A stretch of 28,387 nucleotides of DNA from Candidatus Nitromaritima sp. SCGC AAA288-L16 (GCA_000372225.1 AQTY01000012.1:23293-51679); one strand, 5' to 3'; counted from the stretch's first letter, positions 16,302-24,697 are shown. The notes: generated by a model not told the origin, from the sequence alone. Made by a program: numbers and translations.

Positions 16302-17336
16302 TCATAATCCGACATCAACCTCAACATCTACTTCTTTTTTCTTTTTGGCCTGCTGGACCTGCTTTAGATCTTCTGCGTCAAGTTTCACTCCTAAATGCAA
16401 CTCCATATTTTCTAGGATTTCTTTAATCTCATTAAGAGACTTACGACCAAAGTTTCTTGTTCTCAGCATTTCCGAGTCTGTTTTTTGAACTAACTCAGCA
16501 ATAGTTTGAATATTGGCATTTTTTAAACAGTTATATGAACGAACCGAGAGCTCTAGTTCTTCTACACTCTTCGCTAAATCAGTCCACATTTTCTGTTTTG
16601 TTTGGTCAACTTCTGGCTTAGTTGGTTCGGGCTCTTCATCAAAGTTTATAAAAACCTGCATATGATCTTTAACAATTTTCGCACCGTGTGCTACAGCATC
16701 TTCCGGAGTAATGCCTCCATTTGTCCATATTTCCATGACCAACAAATCATAATCAGTAGATTGACCCACCCGTGTGTTCTCTATGTGATAACAAACTTTT
16801 TCAATTGGAGAAAAAACCGAATCGACTGCTACCATTTGCACCGACTCCCCTTCTAATTCTTGTTTTTCTGCAGGGACATAGCCTCGACCTTTACGAACTA
16901 TCATTTCTATGTTCAGACTACTATCTCTATCCATCGTTGCAATCAGGTGATCAGGGTCCAGAATAATAACCTGCGGGTCGACCACCATATCCTTGGCGTA
17001 TACCTTACCTTTTTTATTTTTCTTAATATAAATTCTTTTTTCCTCTGTTTCGTCAGCTAAAATCAAATTAACCTCTTTGAGGTTAAGGATAATTTCTGTG
17101 ACATCTTCAACCACTCCAGGAATTGATGAAAACTCATGAAAAACCCCTTCAATTTGAACAGCAACAATAGCAGCCCCCTCTATAGAGGAAAGAAGCATCC
17201 TTCTAAGTGAGTTACCAGTAGTAACTCCGTAACCTCTTTCAAAAGGACCTACTGAAAACTTCCCATAGTTTTCGTTTTTAACGTTTTTTTCAAATTCTAA
17301 GCGTTTGGGTTTAACGATTCCCTGCGCGTTAAACAT
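16302..17336 (-). CDS. rpoA: DNA-directed RNA polymerase subunit alpha
   Basis: Assembly platform of RNA polymerase and contact point for UP elements and activators. It has 344 residues. The N-terminal dimerisation domain shows GYGVTTGNSLRRMLLSSIEG and the C-terminal domain shows ELSVRSYNCLKNANIQTI followed by RNFGRKSLNEI, with the DNA-binding Arg and Asn positions kept. The extreme C-terminus is a short basic then acidic tail (KKKKEVDVEVDVGL). Spacing is 71 bp after rpsD and 41 bp before rplQ. Confidence 0.97.
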   Translation of the reverse strand: MFNAQGIVKPKRLEFEKNVKNENYGKFSVGPFERGYGVTTGNSLRRMLLSSIEGAAIVAVQIEGVFHEFSSIPGVVEDVTEIILNLKEVNLILADETEEKRIYIKKNKKGKVYAKDMVVDPQVIILDPDHLIATMDRDSSLNIEMIVRKGRGYVPAEKQELEGESVQMVAVDSVFSPIEKVCYHIENTRVGQSTDYDLLVMEIWTNGGITPEDAVAHGAKIVKDHMQVFINFDEEPEPTKPEVDQTKQKMWTDLAKSVEELELSVRSYNCLKNANIQTIAELVQKTDSEMLRTRNFGRKSLNEIKEILENMELHLGVKLDAEDLKQVQQAKKKKEVDVEVDVGL

Positions 17337-17407
17337 ATAGCCTCCAATGTTTCTGGTTAATTAGCACTAAATCTATATTTTAAATATTTTTAGGGTCATG
17401 ATGCCCG

Positions 17408-18034
17408 TTATCGAGAATAAATTTCAACTATTAGTTGCTCCTGAATTGGAATTGTAATATCTTCTCTTGTAGGCAGATCCTGAACAATTCCTTTCTTCGT
17501 TTCCACGTCGAACACTAGCCAATGAGGTTGATTCTTATCTTTTATATTTTGCAATGCGGTCTTGATAGGAAATTTTTCAATTTTTTTCTGAGCAGGTGCT
17601 ATCTCATCACCTTTACTTAAAATATAAGAAGGAATGTTAACTTTTCTTCCATTAACAGTGAAGTGGTTATGGCGAACCAATTGTCGAGCCGCATTTCTTG
17701 ATGGAGCCAACCCCATTCTATAAATTATATTATCCAAACGCAATTCAAGGGTTTGTAGAAGGTTCTCGCCCGCAACCCCCTTTTTCCTCTCAGCACGAGC
17801 GAAGTAAGAGCGGAAAGGCTTTTCCAGCACACCATAAATTCTTTTAACTTTTTGCTTCTCTCTCAACTGAATACCATATTCAGAGAACTTTTTGCGCCCT
17901 TGACCGTGCTGACCAGGAGCGTACCCCCGCTTCTCAATCGCGCACTTCGCGGTCTCACATCTATATCCTTTTAAATGTAATTTCATGCCCTCTCGACGAC
18001 ATAAACGACAAACAGAACCTGTGTATCTTGCCAA
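17408..18034 (-). CDS. rpsD: 30S ribosomal protein S4, zinc-binding form
   Basis: Primary 16S rRNA-binding protein that nucleates 30S assembly and often represses its own operon. It has 208 residues. The start is TTG at 18034, giving the family N-terminus MARYTGSVCRLCRR; GGAGG lies 8 nt upstream, and the nearby ATG is out of frame and stops at once. Cys9, Cys12, Cys26 and Cys31 form the zinc site of the C+ type. The S4 RNA-binding fold (RLDNIIYRMGL, then RQLVRHNHFTVNG) is intact. Confidence 0.96.
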   Translation of the reverse strand: MARYTGSVCRLCRREGMKLHLKGYRCETAKCAIEKRGYAPGQHGQGRKKFSEYGIQLREKQKVKRIYGVLEKPFRSYFARAERKKGVAGENLLQTLELRLDNIIYRMGLAPSRNAARQLVRHNHFTVNGRKVNIPSYILSKGDEIAPAQKKIEKFPIKTALQNIKDKNQPHWLVFDVETKKGIVQDLPTREDITIPIQEQLIVEIYSR

Positions 18035-18064
18035 CTTATTGACCTCCCATGTTAAGGATTGACA

Positions 18065-18460
18065 TTAAACTCGCCTCCGCTTTCGTGGTCGGCAACCGTT
18101 ATGAGGCATTGGGGTCTTGTCTCGAATGACCGTAACTTCCATCCCTGTATTCGATAGTGAACGAATAGCTGACTCTCGACCGGGACCTGGTCCTCTAACA
18201 CAAACCTCGAGCTTTTTCATTCCCATATCTCGCGCCTTAATTGCCGCCTTTTCTGCAGCAACCTGGGCAGCAAAAGGGGTGCTTTTTCTAGAGCCTTTAA
18301 ATCCCTGAGCTCCTGCACTCGACCAAGAAATAACATTGCCAGATAAGTCAGTTATCGACACAATTGTATTATTGAATGTTGCCTGAATATGGGCAACTCC
18401 AATCTCCGGAGCATTTTTGTTTCTCTTTTTCACGATTTTTTTATCTTTTTCTGCAGCCAT
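18065..18460 (-). CDS. rpsK: 30S ribosomal protein S11
   Basis: Platform protein of the 30S subunit that helps shape the E-site and contacts the mRNA path. It has 131 residues with the family core GVAHIQATFNNTIVSITD, then GFKGSRKSTPFAAQ, and the conserved end TPMPHNGCRPRKRRRV. The N-terminus is slightly extended and basic (MAAEKDKKIVKKRNK). Gaps are 17 bp from rpsM and 30 bp to rpsD. Confidence 0.97.
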   Translation of the reverse strand: MAAEKDKKIVKKRNKNAPEIGVAHIQATFNNTIVSITDLSGNVISWSSAGAQGFKGSRKSTPFAAQVAAEKAAIKARDMGMKKLEVCVRGPGPGRESAIRSLSNTGMEVTVIRDKTPMPHNGCRPRKRRRV

Positions 18461-18477
18461 AAATAACTTTCCTCTAT

Positions 18478-18849
18478 TTATTTTTTAGTTCGAGCGCCCA
18501 CGGTTTTCTTTGGCCCCTTCCGACTTCTGGCATTGGTATGCGTTCGCTGACCACGTACCGGAAGCCCTTTACGATGCCGTATACCACGATATGCTCCTAT
18601 ATCCATCAACCGCTTCACATTCATATTAATCGAACGGCGAAGATCACCTTCGACCTCATATTCTTTTTCGACGACCGATCGGATACGAGAAACTTCGTCC
18701 TCAGTAAGATCTTTTATACGAGTATTTTCATCGATCTTAGCTTGCTCCAGAATCTTAATGGAGGAAGGCTTTCCGATTCCATAAACATACGTAAGGGCAA
18801 TGACAGCTCTTTTATCTCTAGGAATATCTACACCCGAAATACGTCCCAC
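18478..18849 (-). CDS. rpsM: 30S ribosomal protein S13
   Basis: Head protein of the 30S subunit that contacts the P-site tRNA and forms bridges to L5. It has 123 residues: MGRISGVDIPRDKRAVIALTY, the helix-turn region YGIGKPSSIKIL, and the basic tail GLPVRGQRTHTNARSRKGPKK. The start codon is GTG at 18849, preceded by AAGGAGAAATT, a strong ribosome site. It lies 32 bp after rpmJ. Confidence 0.97.
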   Translation of the reverse strand: MGRISGVDIPRDKRAVIALTYVYGIGKPSSIKILEQAKIDENTRIKDLTEDEVSRIRSVVEKEYEVEGDLRRSINMNVKRLMDIGAYRGIRHRKGLPVRGQRTHTNARSRKGPKKTVGARTKK

Positions 18850-18881
18850 AATTTCTCCTTTTGGAAACTACAGGGAAAAAA

Positions 18882-18995
18882 CTACCCCTGTTTTTGTTTA
18901 TGCTTGGGATTCTCACAAATTACGCGAACGACTCCCTGTCGACGAATAACCTTACACTTTTTACAAATCGGCTTTACTGATGACCTTACTTTCAT
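18882..18995 (-). CDS. rpmJ: 50S ribosomal protein L36, zinc-binding form
   Basis: The smallest large-subunit protein, 37 residues. It begins MKVRSSVKPICKKCKVIRR and ends CENPKHKQKQG. The zinc ligands Cys11, Cys14, Cys27 and His32 are all present, so this is the C+ form. It ends with TAG at 18882-18884, showing that amber is used as a normal stop. It lies 9 bp after infA. Confidence 0.97.
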   Translation of the reverse strand: MKVRSSVKPICKKCKVIRRQGVVRVICENPKHKQKQG

Positions 18996-19004
18996 AATCT
19001 CTTT

Positions 19005-19223
19005 CTACTTGTGTCTATAAGTGATGCGCCCGCGGGTCAAGTCATATGGTGAAAGTTGAACTTTGACCTTGTCTCCCACAAGTATTCTAATAAAATGCAT
19101 TCTCATTTTTCCTGAAACATGGGCTAAAATTTTATGCCCATTATCAAGCTCTACCCTAAACATTGCATTTGGTAAGGGCTCTAGCACCGTACCTTCGACT
19201 TCTATCGATTCTTCCTTTGACAT
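19005..19223 (-). CDS. infA: Translation initiation factor IF-1
   Basis: OB-fold protein that blocks the ribosomal A-site during initiation. It has 72 residues: MSKEESIEVEGTVLEPLPNA, then ISG-type loop HVSGKMRMHFIRILVGDKV and the ending LTRGRITYRHK. Only 1 bp separates it from the adk stop, so it is directly coupled to adk; map, often between them, is absent. Confidence 0.98.
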   Translation of the reverse strand: MSKEESIEVEGTVLEPLPNAMFRVELDNGHKILAHVSGKMRMHFIRILVGDKVKVQLSPYDLTRGRITYRHK

Positions 19224-19224
19224 A

Positions 19225-19866
19225 TTAGGACACCATAGCGCAAACTCTGGAAAAAATCTCCTCTACAGTTCCAGAACCCTGAACTGTTTTCAAGTTGCCT
19301 TGTTTTCTATAATACTCCTTGAGAGGAGCAGTTTCATGTTCGTAGACCTCTAACCGTTTCTTGATAGTGTCTTCCTTATCATCTTCGCGTTGACAGAGTT
19401 CCCCTTTACAACTATCACAGACACCGACCTTTAAAGGAGGACATGATGTTCTATGAAACATAGCCCCGCAGTCAAGACAAGTACTCCGTCCTGTAAGCCG
19501 GCTTACTAATTCTTCGCTTTCAACCTCAAAGTCAACCACTACATCTATCGACAAGCACATCTCATCCAAAGTCTCTGTTAGCCTTTCAGCCTGTACTATG
19601 GTTCTAGGAAAACCGTCAAGAATAAACCCTGCTTGGCAATCTTCCTCTACAATTCGCTCTTTGATCAAACCGATAACAACATCGTCTGGAACCAGTTTTC
19701 CAGCATTCATAAATATCTTTGCTCGGTTACCAAGCTCGGTACCATTCTGAATCGATTTTCTCAGAATATTTCCCGTGGAAACTTGCGGTCTCCTAAATTT
19801 CTCATCTAACATTTTGGCTTGGGTCCCTTTGCCCGCACCCGGCGGACCGAGCAGGATAAGCCTCAT
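19225..19866 (-). CDS. adk: Adenylate kinase with zinc-binding LID
   Basis: Converts AMP and ATP to two ADP in the cytosol and sets the adenylate balance. It has 213 residues. The P-loop is GPPGAGKGTQ (7-16), the NMP-binding loop VSTGNILR (29-36, with Asn where STGD is usual) and FILDGFPRT (81-89). The LID domain has four Cys (130, 133, 150, 153), the zinc-binding long-LID type. It is 3 bp after secY and 1 bp before infA, the usual spc-operon position. Confidence 0.97.
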   Translation of the reverse strand: MRLILLGPPGAGKGTQAKMLDEKFRRPQVSTGNILRKSIQNGTELGNRAKIFMNAGKLVPDDVVIGLIKERIVEEDCQAGFILDGFPRTIVQAERLTETLDEMCLSIDVVVDFEVESEELVSRLTGRSTCLDCGAMFHRTSCPPLKVGVCDSCKGELCQREDDKEDTIKKRLEVYEHETAPLKEYYRKQGNLKTVQGSGTVEEIFSRVCAMVS

Positions 19867-19869
19867 GAG

Positions 19870-21186
19870 TCAACCTCGGCGACCTTTGAGCCGGCCTTTT
19901 TTCATAAATCCGTCATAGTTTCTCATGACCATGTGCGATTCTATCTGCTGCATTGTATCCAACGATACACCTACGACAATCAAGAGGCTGGTCCCGCCAA
20001 AGTAAAATGGAATATTGATATATTTTATTAAATAATCTGGCAAAATGCAGACCAGCGACAGATATATCGCACCATAAAAAGTGATCTTTGATAAAATTTC
20101 GTCAATATATTCAGAGGTCTTTGGCCCCGGCCGAATACCCGGAACGAAACCTCCATGCTTCTTCATATTGTCTGCAACATCAATCGGGTTAAAAATAACT
20201 GCCGTATAGAAATAACAGAAGAAAAAGATAGCCCCAACAAAAATTAAACTATAAACAATCGTACCTGGTGTCAGCATCGCTGAAACATTTTGCATCCAAG
20301 GGTGTGTAGTGAATTGGGCTATAGTCGCCGGAAACATAATGATAGAAGACGCAAATATTGGCGGTATAACACCCGAAGTGTTTACTTTAAGCGGCAAATG
20401 AGTACTTTGCCCTCCATACATTTTTCTACCTACCACACGCTTAGCGTACTGAATAGAAATCCTCCTCTGGCCTCCTTCAGTAAACACGATAGAACCAACA
20501 ACAGCTGCCATGAAAACCATCAAAAATAACATGAGCAATACTGATAATTCCCCTGTCCCCATTAAGTCCATAGACTGAAAAATTGCGGCTGGCGTTCCTG
20601 CTACAATACCAGCGAAAATAATCAGTGAAATCCCATTGCCAATTCCTCGCTCAGTAATCTGTTCACCAAGCCACATAAGAAAGGCTGTCCCAGCGGTCAA
20701 AGTCAAGACAGTCATCACGCGAAACGACCAGCCAGGCCCAGGAACAATCGGACTTCCTGATGGACTTTTCATTGCTTCTAGCCCCACAGCAATACCTGAA
20801 CTTTGAATCATACTCAGGACAATAGTTCCATAACGCGTGTACTGCGTGATTTTTTTTTGCCCTTGCTCCCCTTCTTTTTTAAGCCTCGCCAAATAGGGAG
20901 AAACCATTGTCATCAATTGGAGAATGATGGAAGCGCTGATGTATGGCATGATCCCCAGGGCAAAAATTGTTAACCTACTGAGCGCGCCCCCAGAAAACAT
21001 ATCGAAAAACCCCATGATGGTGCCTGTCATGCGAGCCATAATTTCAGCTAGCGCGACTGAATTAATTCCTGGCGTAGGAATATGAGCACCTATTCGATAA
21101 ACTACTAATATTCCCAAGGTAAAAAAGACTTTCCTTTTGAGCTCGGGAATCCTAAAAACATTTCCAAATGCAGCGGCACCACTCAT
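19870..21186 (-). CDS. secY: Preprotein translocase subunit SecY
   Basis: Pore subunit of the Sec channel in the inner membrane, used by the HtrA protein here and by most exported proteins. It has 438 residues with about ten hydrophobic segments. The N-terminal family region RIGAHIPTPGINSVAL and plug region, the QITERGIGNGISLIIFAGI segment, RRISIQYAKRVVGRKMYGG and the cytoplasmic loop GFVPGIRPGPKTSEYI are all conserved. The ATG overlaps the rplO stop (TAATG). Confidence 0.97.
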   Translation of the reverse strand: MSGAAAFGNVFRIPELKRKVFFTLGILVVYRIGAHIPTPGINSVALAEIMARMTGTIMGFFDMFSGGALSRLTIFALGIMPYISASIILQLMTMVSPYLARLKKEGEQGQKKITQYTRYGTIVLSMIQSSGIAVGLEAMKSPSGSPIVPGPGWSFRVMTVLTLTAGTAFLMWLGEQITERGIGNGISLIIFAGIVAGTPAAIFQSMDLMGTGELSVLLMLFLMVFMAAVVGSIVFTEGGQRRISIQYAKRVVGRKMYGGQSTHLPLKVNTSGVIPPIFASSIIMFPATIAQFTTHPWMQNVSAMLTPGTIVYSLIFVGAIFFFCYFYTAVIFNPIDVADNMKKHGGFVPGIRPGPKTSEYIDEILSKITFYGAIYLSLVCILPDYLIKYINIPFYFGGTSLLIVVGVSLDTMQQIESHMVMRNYDGFMKKGRLKGRRG

Positions 21187-21623
21187 TATATAGTAACTAC
21201 CTTTCCGCCAGACTTTTCGATCTTTTCTACCGCTGACCGACTAAATTTCTGCGCGTGTACTGTGACTGCTTCGGGTAATTCACCATTACCTAAAATCTTC
21301 ACAGAATCGACCCTACGAATTATTCCCTTTTCCCTCATAACTTCAGGGGTAATCGGATTTTTAGTCTCTAAACCTGTTAATTGAGCCAAGTTAACAATTT
21401 CGTATTCTTTTTTAAAAATATTGGTAAAACCTCTCTTCGGCAACCTTCTGTACAAAGGCATCTGCCCACCCTCAAACCAAGGATGCGGATTCCCACCAGA
21501 CCTGGATTTCTGACCTTTTTGTCCTCGACCTGAAGTTTTCCCAGTCCCAGAACCAGTACCACGGCCAATCCGTTTTCTATCTTTGCGACTACCAGGAGTC
21601 GCCTTTAATTCCGATAATTTCAT
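21186..21623 (-). CDS. rplO: 50S ribosomal protein L15
   Basis: Assembly protein of the large subunit. It has 145 residues with a Gly/Arg/Lys-rich N-terminus (RKRIGRGTGSGTGKTSGRGQ), then NPHPWFEGGQMPLYRRLPKRGF and a globular C-terminal domain. It follows rpsE after only 19 bp, leaving no room for rpmD, and overlaps secY by 1 nt. Confidence 0.97.
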   Translation of the reverse strand: MKLSELKATPGSRKDRKRIGRGTGSGTGKTSGRGQKGQKSRSGGNPHPWFEGGQMPLYRRLPKRGFTNIFKKEYEIVNLAQLTGLETKNPITPEVMREKGIIRRVDSVKILGNGELPEAVTVHAQKFSRSAVEKIEKSGGKVVTI

Positions 21624-21642
21624 AATCTATTTATAGTTTCAC

Positions 21643-22143
21643 TCAGGAAGCACTCGTTTTTATTTTTTGTCCTCTTACTTCCGCATAGTATTTCACACCC
21701 CTTAAACTGACCAATCCCTGAATTGTGGCCTTAACCACATTATGGGCGTTATTTGTACGCAAACTCTTTGTCAATATATCTCTAATTCCAACCGCCTCCA
21801 ATACGGCACGCACAGCACCTCCCGCAATTAACCCGGTTCCTTTAGATGCGGGACGCATGAGGACACGACCTGCTCCATAAACTCCAATTACCTCATGCGG
21901 AATAGTACCGCCATCAAGCGAAACCTGCACCATGTCCCGCTTGGCTCTTTCGACACCTTTACGAATTGCTTCTGGCACTTCGTTAGCCTTACCTAAACCC
22001 CAACCGATAGAACCCTCTTTATTACCGACCACAACAAGGGCACTAAAGCTGAACCTTCTGCCGCCTTTTACAACTTTTGCCACACGGCGAATCTTAACTA
22101 CCTTATCAACAAAATCTTGTTTAACTTCCCTTTGCTCTCGCAA
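21643..22143 (-). CDS. rpsE: 30S ribosomal protein S5
   Basis: Protein of the 30S mRNA entry site that affects decoding fidelity. It has a dsRBD-like N-terminal domain (KIRRVAKVVKGGRRFSFSAL, VVVGNKEGSIGWGLGKANEV) and a C-terminal GAGRVLMRPASKGTGLIAGG core. I chose TTG at 22143, directly after AGGAG with a 4-nt spacer. That gives 166 residues and an N-terminus matching E. coli S5 in length. A TTG at 22161 would add six residues (EARSSL) without a comparable ribosome site. No ATG is available near the start. Confidence 0.93.
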   Translation of the reverse strand: MREQREVKQDFVDKVVKIRRVAKVVKGGRRFSFSALVVVGNKEGSIGWGLGKANEVPEAIRKGVERAKRDMVQVSLDGGTIPHEVIGVYGAGRVLMRPASKGTGLIAGGAVRAVLEAVGIRDILTKSLRTNNAHNVVKATIQGLVSLRGVKYYAEVRGQKIKTSAS

Positions 22144-22212
22144 TGAACTCCTAGCCTCCAAGATGCCGCTGGGTTGAATTTTGAAACAAAACTCAAAACC
22201 CTCACAGTTGAT

Positions 22213-22578
22213 TTAAAACTTAACTCCCTTTTCCCTAACCCCATCAGCTAGCGCCTTAATACGACCAGCATAAGTAAAACCATTCCGGTCATAATAAACT
22301 TCCTTAATTCCCTGCTGAACAGCTTTTTCACCAATCAAACTTCCAACTAGAGCGGCCGCCTTAGAATTCCCTCCGCTTTTCATCTTCTCGCGAAATGCTG
22401 GCGACATAGTGGACTCAGCCACTAAAGTTTTTCCCGCTTTATCATCGACAATCTGCGCGTAAACATGCTTAGCGCTTCGAAATACTGTCAGACGAAGTTT
22501 TTCCTTGTTTCTTTGAACATGGTTTTTTACACGTCTCTTACGATTTGTTCTAAGTCGTTCTCTAGTTGAAGTTTTCAT
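22213..22578 (-). CDS. rplR: 50S ribosomal protein L18
   Basis: 5S rRNA-binding protein of the central protuberance. It has 121 residues: a basic N-terminus (RERLRTNRKRRVKNHVQRN), then RLTVFRSAKHVYAQIVDD and the conserved YDRNGFTYAGRIKALADG near the end. It is 13 bp after rplF and about 69 bp before the chosen rpsE start, one of the larger gaps in this operon. Confidence 0.97.
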   Translation of the reverse strand: MKTSTRERLRTNRKRRVKNHVQRNKEKLRLTVFRSAKHVYAQIVDDKAGKTLVAESTMSPAFREKMKSGGNSKAAALVGSLIGEKAVQQGIKEVYYDRNGFTYAGRIKALADGVREKGVKF

Positions 22579-22591
22579 CTTTATTCTAAGC

Positions 22592-23140
22592 TTATCCTGC
22601 GCTTGCCGCAGTCTTGCCTGCCTTCCTGCGGATTTTTTCGTTTACGTACATAACCCCTTTACCCTTGTATGGTTCTGGCGGCCTTAGCATTCTAATCTCC
22701 GCCGCAACCTGTCCAACCGCCTGCTTATTGACTCCCTTAACAACGATCACATTTTTTTTATTATCAACATCGAACTCTATGCCCTCAGGCGGAGGGTAGT
22801 CGATGGAATGTGAAAAACCAAGATTTAGATTCAAAGCCTTCCCCTTCAGGTCTACCTTGTAACCCACACCCACAATATTTAGGGTTTTAGAAAATCCTTC
22901 ACTCACCCCAATCACCATGTTGTTGATTAGAGTTCTCGTCAACCCATGCAGGGAACGATCCATTCGTCCGTCAGTAGGACGCGTCACGGTTATCAAATCC
23001 TTCTCAATCACGATCTGCATATTCTGGTGAAATTCTCTTTGAAGTTGCCCCTTGGGACCCTTTACCTTCAAAGTCATTCCATCTAACTTGCACTCGACTC
23101 CCGCGGAAATCAAAATTGGTTTTTTACCTATCCTTGACAT
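22592..23140 (-). CDS. rplF: 50S ribosomal protein L6
   Basis: Large-subunit protein near the factor-binding centre, made of two duplicated folds. It has 182 residues from ATG 23140 (MSRIGKKPILISAGV). The C-terminal signature PEPYKGKGVMYVNEKIRRKAG is present. The frame runs back to a TTG at 23155 that would add MWKSV before the universal MSRIGKKP start, so I reject it. It is 15 bp after rpsH. Confidence 0.97.
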   Translation of the reverse strand: MSRIGKKPILISAGVECKLDGMTLKVKGPKGQLQREFHQNMQIVIEKDLITVTRPTDGRMDRSLHGLTRTLINNMVIGVSEGFSKTLNIVGVGYKVDLKGKALNLNLGFSHSIDYPPPEGIEFDVDNKKNVIVVKGVNKQAVGQVAAEIRMLRPPEPYKGKGVMYVNEKIRRKAGKTAASAG

Positions 23141-23155
23141 AACACTCTTCCACAA

Positions 23156-23548
23156 TTACCAAACATGACCAAGAACCTCACCCCCAACACCTTTTTCTCG
23201 ACAGAGTTGGTCTGTCATAACACCAGAGGAGGTGGTTATAATTGCAATCCCAAGCCCACTCAAAACCTTAGGAATATTCCTCGAAGACACATAAGTTCTT
23301 CGCCCTGGCTTACTTATCCTCTTAATACCCCTGATGGCAGCATCACCATTATGGTATTTCAAATACAACTTCAAAACTCCCTGTCCGCTATCTTCACGAA
23401 CGCGAAAATTTTTTATAAAACCTTCTTCTTTTAAAACTTCAGCGATTCGGGTCTTCATCTTAGAATTTGGCATTTCTACCGTACCATGCTGAACCATGAG
23501 GCCATTTCGAACACGCGTAAATAAATCAGCTATAGGATCTGTCATCAT
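23156..23548 (-). CDS. rpsH: 30S ribosomal protein S8
   Basis: Central-domain 16S rRNA binder and, in many bacteria, the translational repressor of the spc operon. It has 130 residues with N-terminal DPIADLFTRVRNG and the conserved ending SSGVMTDQLCREKGVGGEVLGHVW. Two ATG codons in a row (23548, 23545) could start it; I keep the first because AGGAG lies 12 nt upstream, already long for the second. Confidence 0.97.
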   Translation of the reverse strand: MMTDPIADLFTRVRNGLMVQHGTVEMPNSKMKTRIAEVLKEEGFIKNFRVREDSGQGVLKLYLKYHNGDAAIRGIKRISKPGRRTYVSSRNIPKVLSGLGIAIITTSSGVMTDQLCREKGVGGEVLGHVW

Positions 23549-23582
23549 AACAAAACTAAACTCCTAATCTTAAACCAACCGT

Positions 23583-23768
23583 CTACCAGCTGGATTTCGT
23601 AACTCCCGGAATTTCACCCAGTAAAGCTTTATCCCGAAAACATATTCGACACATACCAAACGTCCGTAAAAAAGCCCGCGGACGACCGCACAATCCACAT
23701 CGACTGTACTCCCTGACTTGAAACTTTTGTTTTCTTTGCGCCTTAGCAATTAGCGATTTTTTCGCCAT
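23583..23768 (-). CDS. rpsN: 30S ribosomal protein S14, zinc-binding (type Z)
   Basis: Small-subunit head protein. The 61-residue length and the two CxxC pairs (Cys24/Cys27 in RCGLCGRPR, Cys40/Cys43 in MCRICFRDKA) identify the short zinc form, as opposed to the 100-residue zinc-free form. The conserved ending GEIPGVTKSSW is present. It lies 49 bp after rplE and 34 bp before rpsH. Confidence 0.97.
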   Translation of the reverse strand: MAKKSLIAKAQRKQKFQVREYSRCGLCGRPRAFLRTFGMCRICFRDKALLGEIPGVTKSSW

Positions 23769-23817
23769 AACACCTTCCCACTTAGAAGCTCATCAAGAGT
23801 CTCCCTTTGTAAATAAG

Positions 23818-24357
23818 TTACTTACGTAATGGTAGTCCCATTTGTGTAAGCAGACACCTACCCTCTTCATCTGTTCGCGCAGTAGTACAAATCGTAATAT
23901 TCATCCCCTGAATCTTCTCGATCTTATCGTAGTCGATCTCAGGAAAAATCAACTGCTCCTTCAAGCCAATGGAATAGTTTCCTCGACCATCAAAAGACTT
24001 TTTTGGCAACCCCTTAAAGTCCCGTTCTCGTGGAAGGGCAAAACTGACCAATCGTTCAAAAAATTGATACATGCGATTGCCTCGCAACGTAACCATCACC
24101 CCAATCGGCACACCCTCACGCAACTTAAAATTCGCAATTGATTTTTTGGCTTTTGTCACAACTGGCATCTGTCCTGAAATTATCTTCAATTGTTCAACGC
24201 TAGACTCAATTAATTTTCCATTCTGCAATGCCTCGCCCAGCCCCACATTGAGAACAATCTTATCTAGGCGTGGAACCTGCATCACATTCTTAAACCCCAG
24301 CTCCTTCTGGATTTGACTTTTGATTTTTTCGTTGTACAACTGTTTGAAATTAGCCAT
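23818..24357 (-). CDS. rplE: 50S ribosomal protein L5
   Basis: 5S rRNA-binding protein that forms the bridge to S13. It has 179 residues from ATG 24357 (MANFKQLYNEKI). Conserved blocks are PRLDKIVLNVGLGEA, AKKSIANFKLREGVPIG and FPEIDYDKIEKIQGMNITI. The frame extends to 24414 inside rplX, but the added 19 residues have no family match. Only 1 bp separates the start from the rplX stop. Confidence 0.97.
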   Translation of the reverse strand: MANFKQLYNEKIKSQIQKELGFKNVMQVPRLDKIVLNVGLGEALQNGKLIESSVEQLKIISGQMPVVTKAKKSIANFKLREGVPIGVMVTLRGNRMYQFFERLVSFALPRERDFKGLPKKSFDGRGNYSIGLKEQLIFPEIDYDKIEKIQGMNITICTTARTDEEGRCLLTQMGLPLRK

Positions 24358-24358
24358 A

Positions 24359-24697
24359 TTAAACTCTGTCGAGAACCTCTTCGCATTTTCTACAAACACG
24401 CACGCGCTTACCATCTTCTAGTTTTTTTCGTTTTACGCGAACACCCTTCCCACACTTGTCGCAAACAACGAGCACGTTTGACATGTGAATAGGCCCTTCT
24501 TTTTCCACAATACCCGCCTGACGTGATTTACCATCCGACTTCATATGCCTCTTAAGCATATTGAGTTTTTCAATTGTTACCGTTCCGGACTCGGAAAAAA
24601 AAGCCAACACCTTACCTTTCTTTCCCTTCTCCTTGCCAGTAACAACCTGAACGATGTCGTCTTTTTTTAGAGTATTTTTCTTTGACACAGGCAACAT
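24359..24697 (-). CDS. rplX: 50S ribosomal protein L24 with zinc-ribbon cysteines
   Basis: Assembly initiator of the large subunit, located at the tunnel exit. It has 112 residues with a KOW motif (DDIVQVVTGKEKGKKGKVL). The C-terminal half carries two CxxC pairs, Cys79/Cys82 (VCDKCGK) and Cys102/Cys105 (VCRKCEE), a zinc-ribbon form lost in E. coli. I chose ATG 24697, overlapping the rplN stop (TGATG) with GAGG 7 nt upstream; GTG 24700 is one codon earlier and has a poorer spacing. Confidence 0.95.
   Translation of the reverse strand: MLPVSKKNTLKKDDIVQVVTGKEKGKKGKVLAFFSESGTVTIEKLNMLKRHMKSDGKSRQAGIVEKEGPIHMSNVLVVCDKCGKGVRVKRKKLEDGKRVRVCRKCEEVLDRV

Noticed and set aside
23141..23155. rplF starting at TTG 23155
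   Set aside because: L6 starts at MSRIGKKP; the extra MWKSV is only open frame.
24358..24414. Longer rplE start at 24414
   Set aside because: The added 19 residues overlap rplX and lack L5 similarity; MANFKQLY at 24357 is the natural start.
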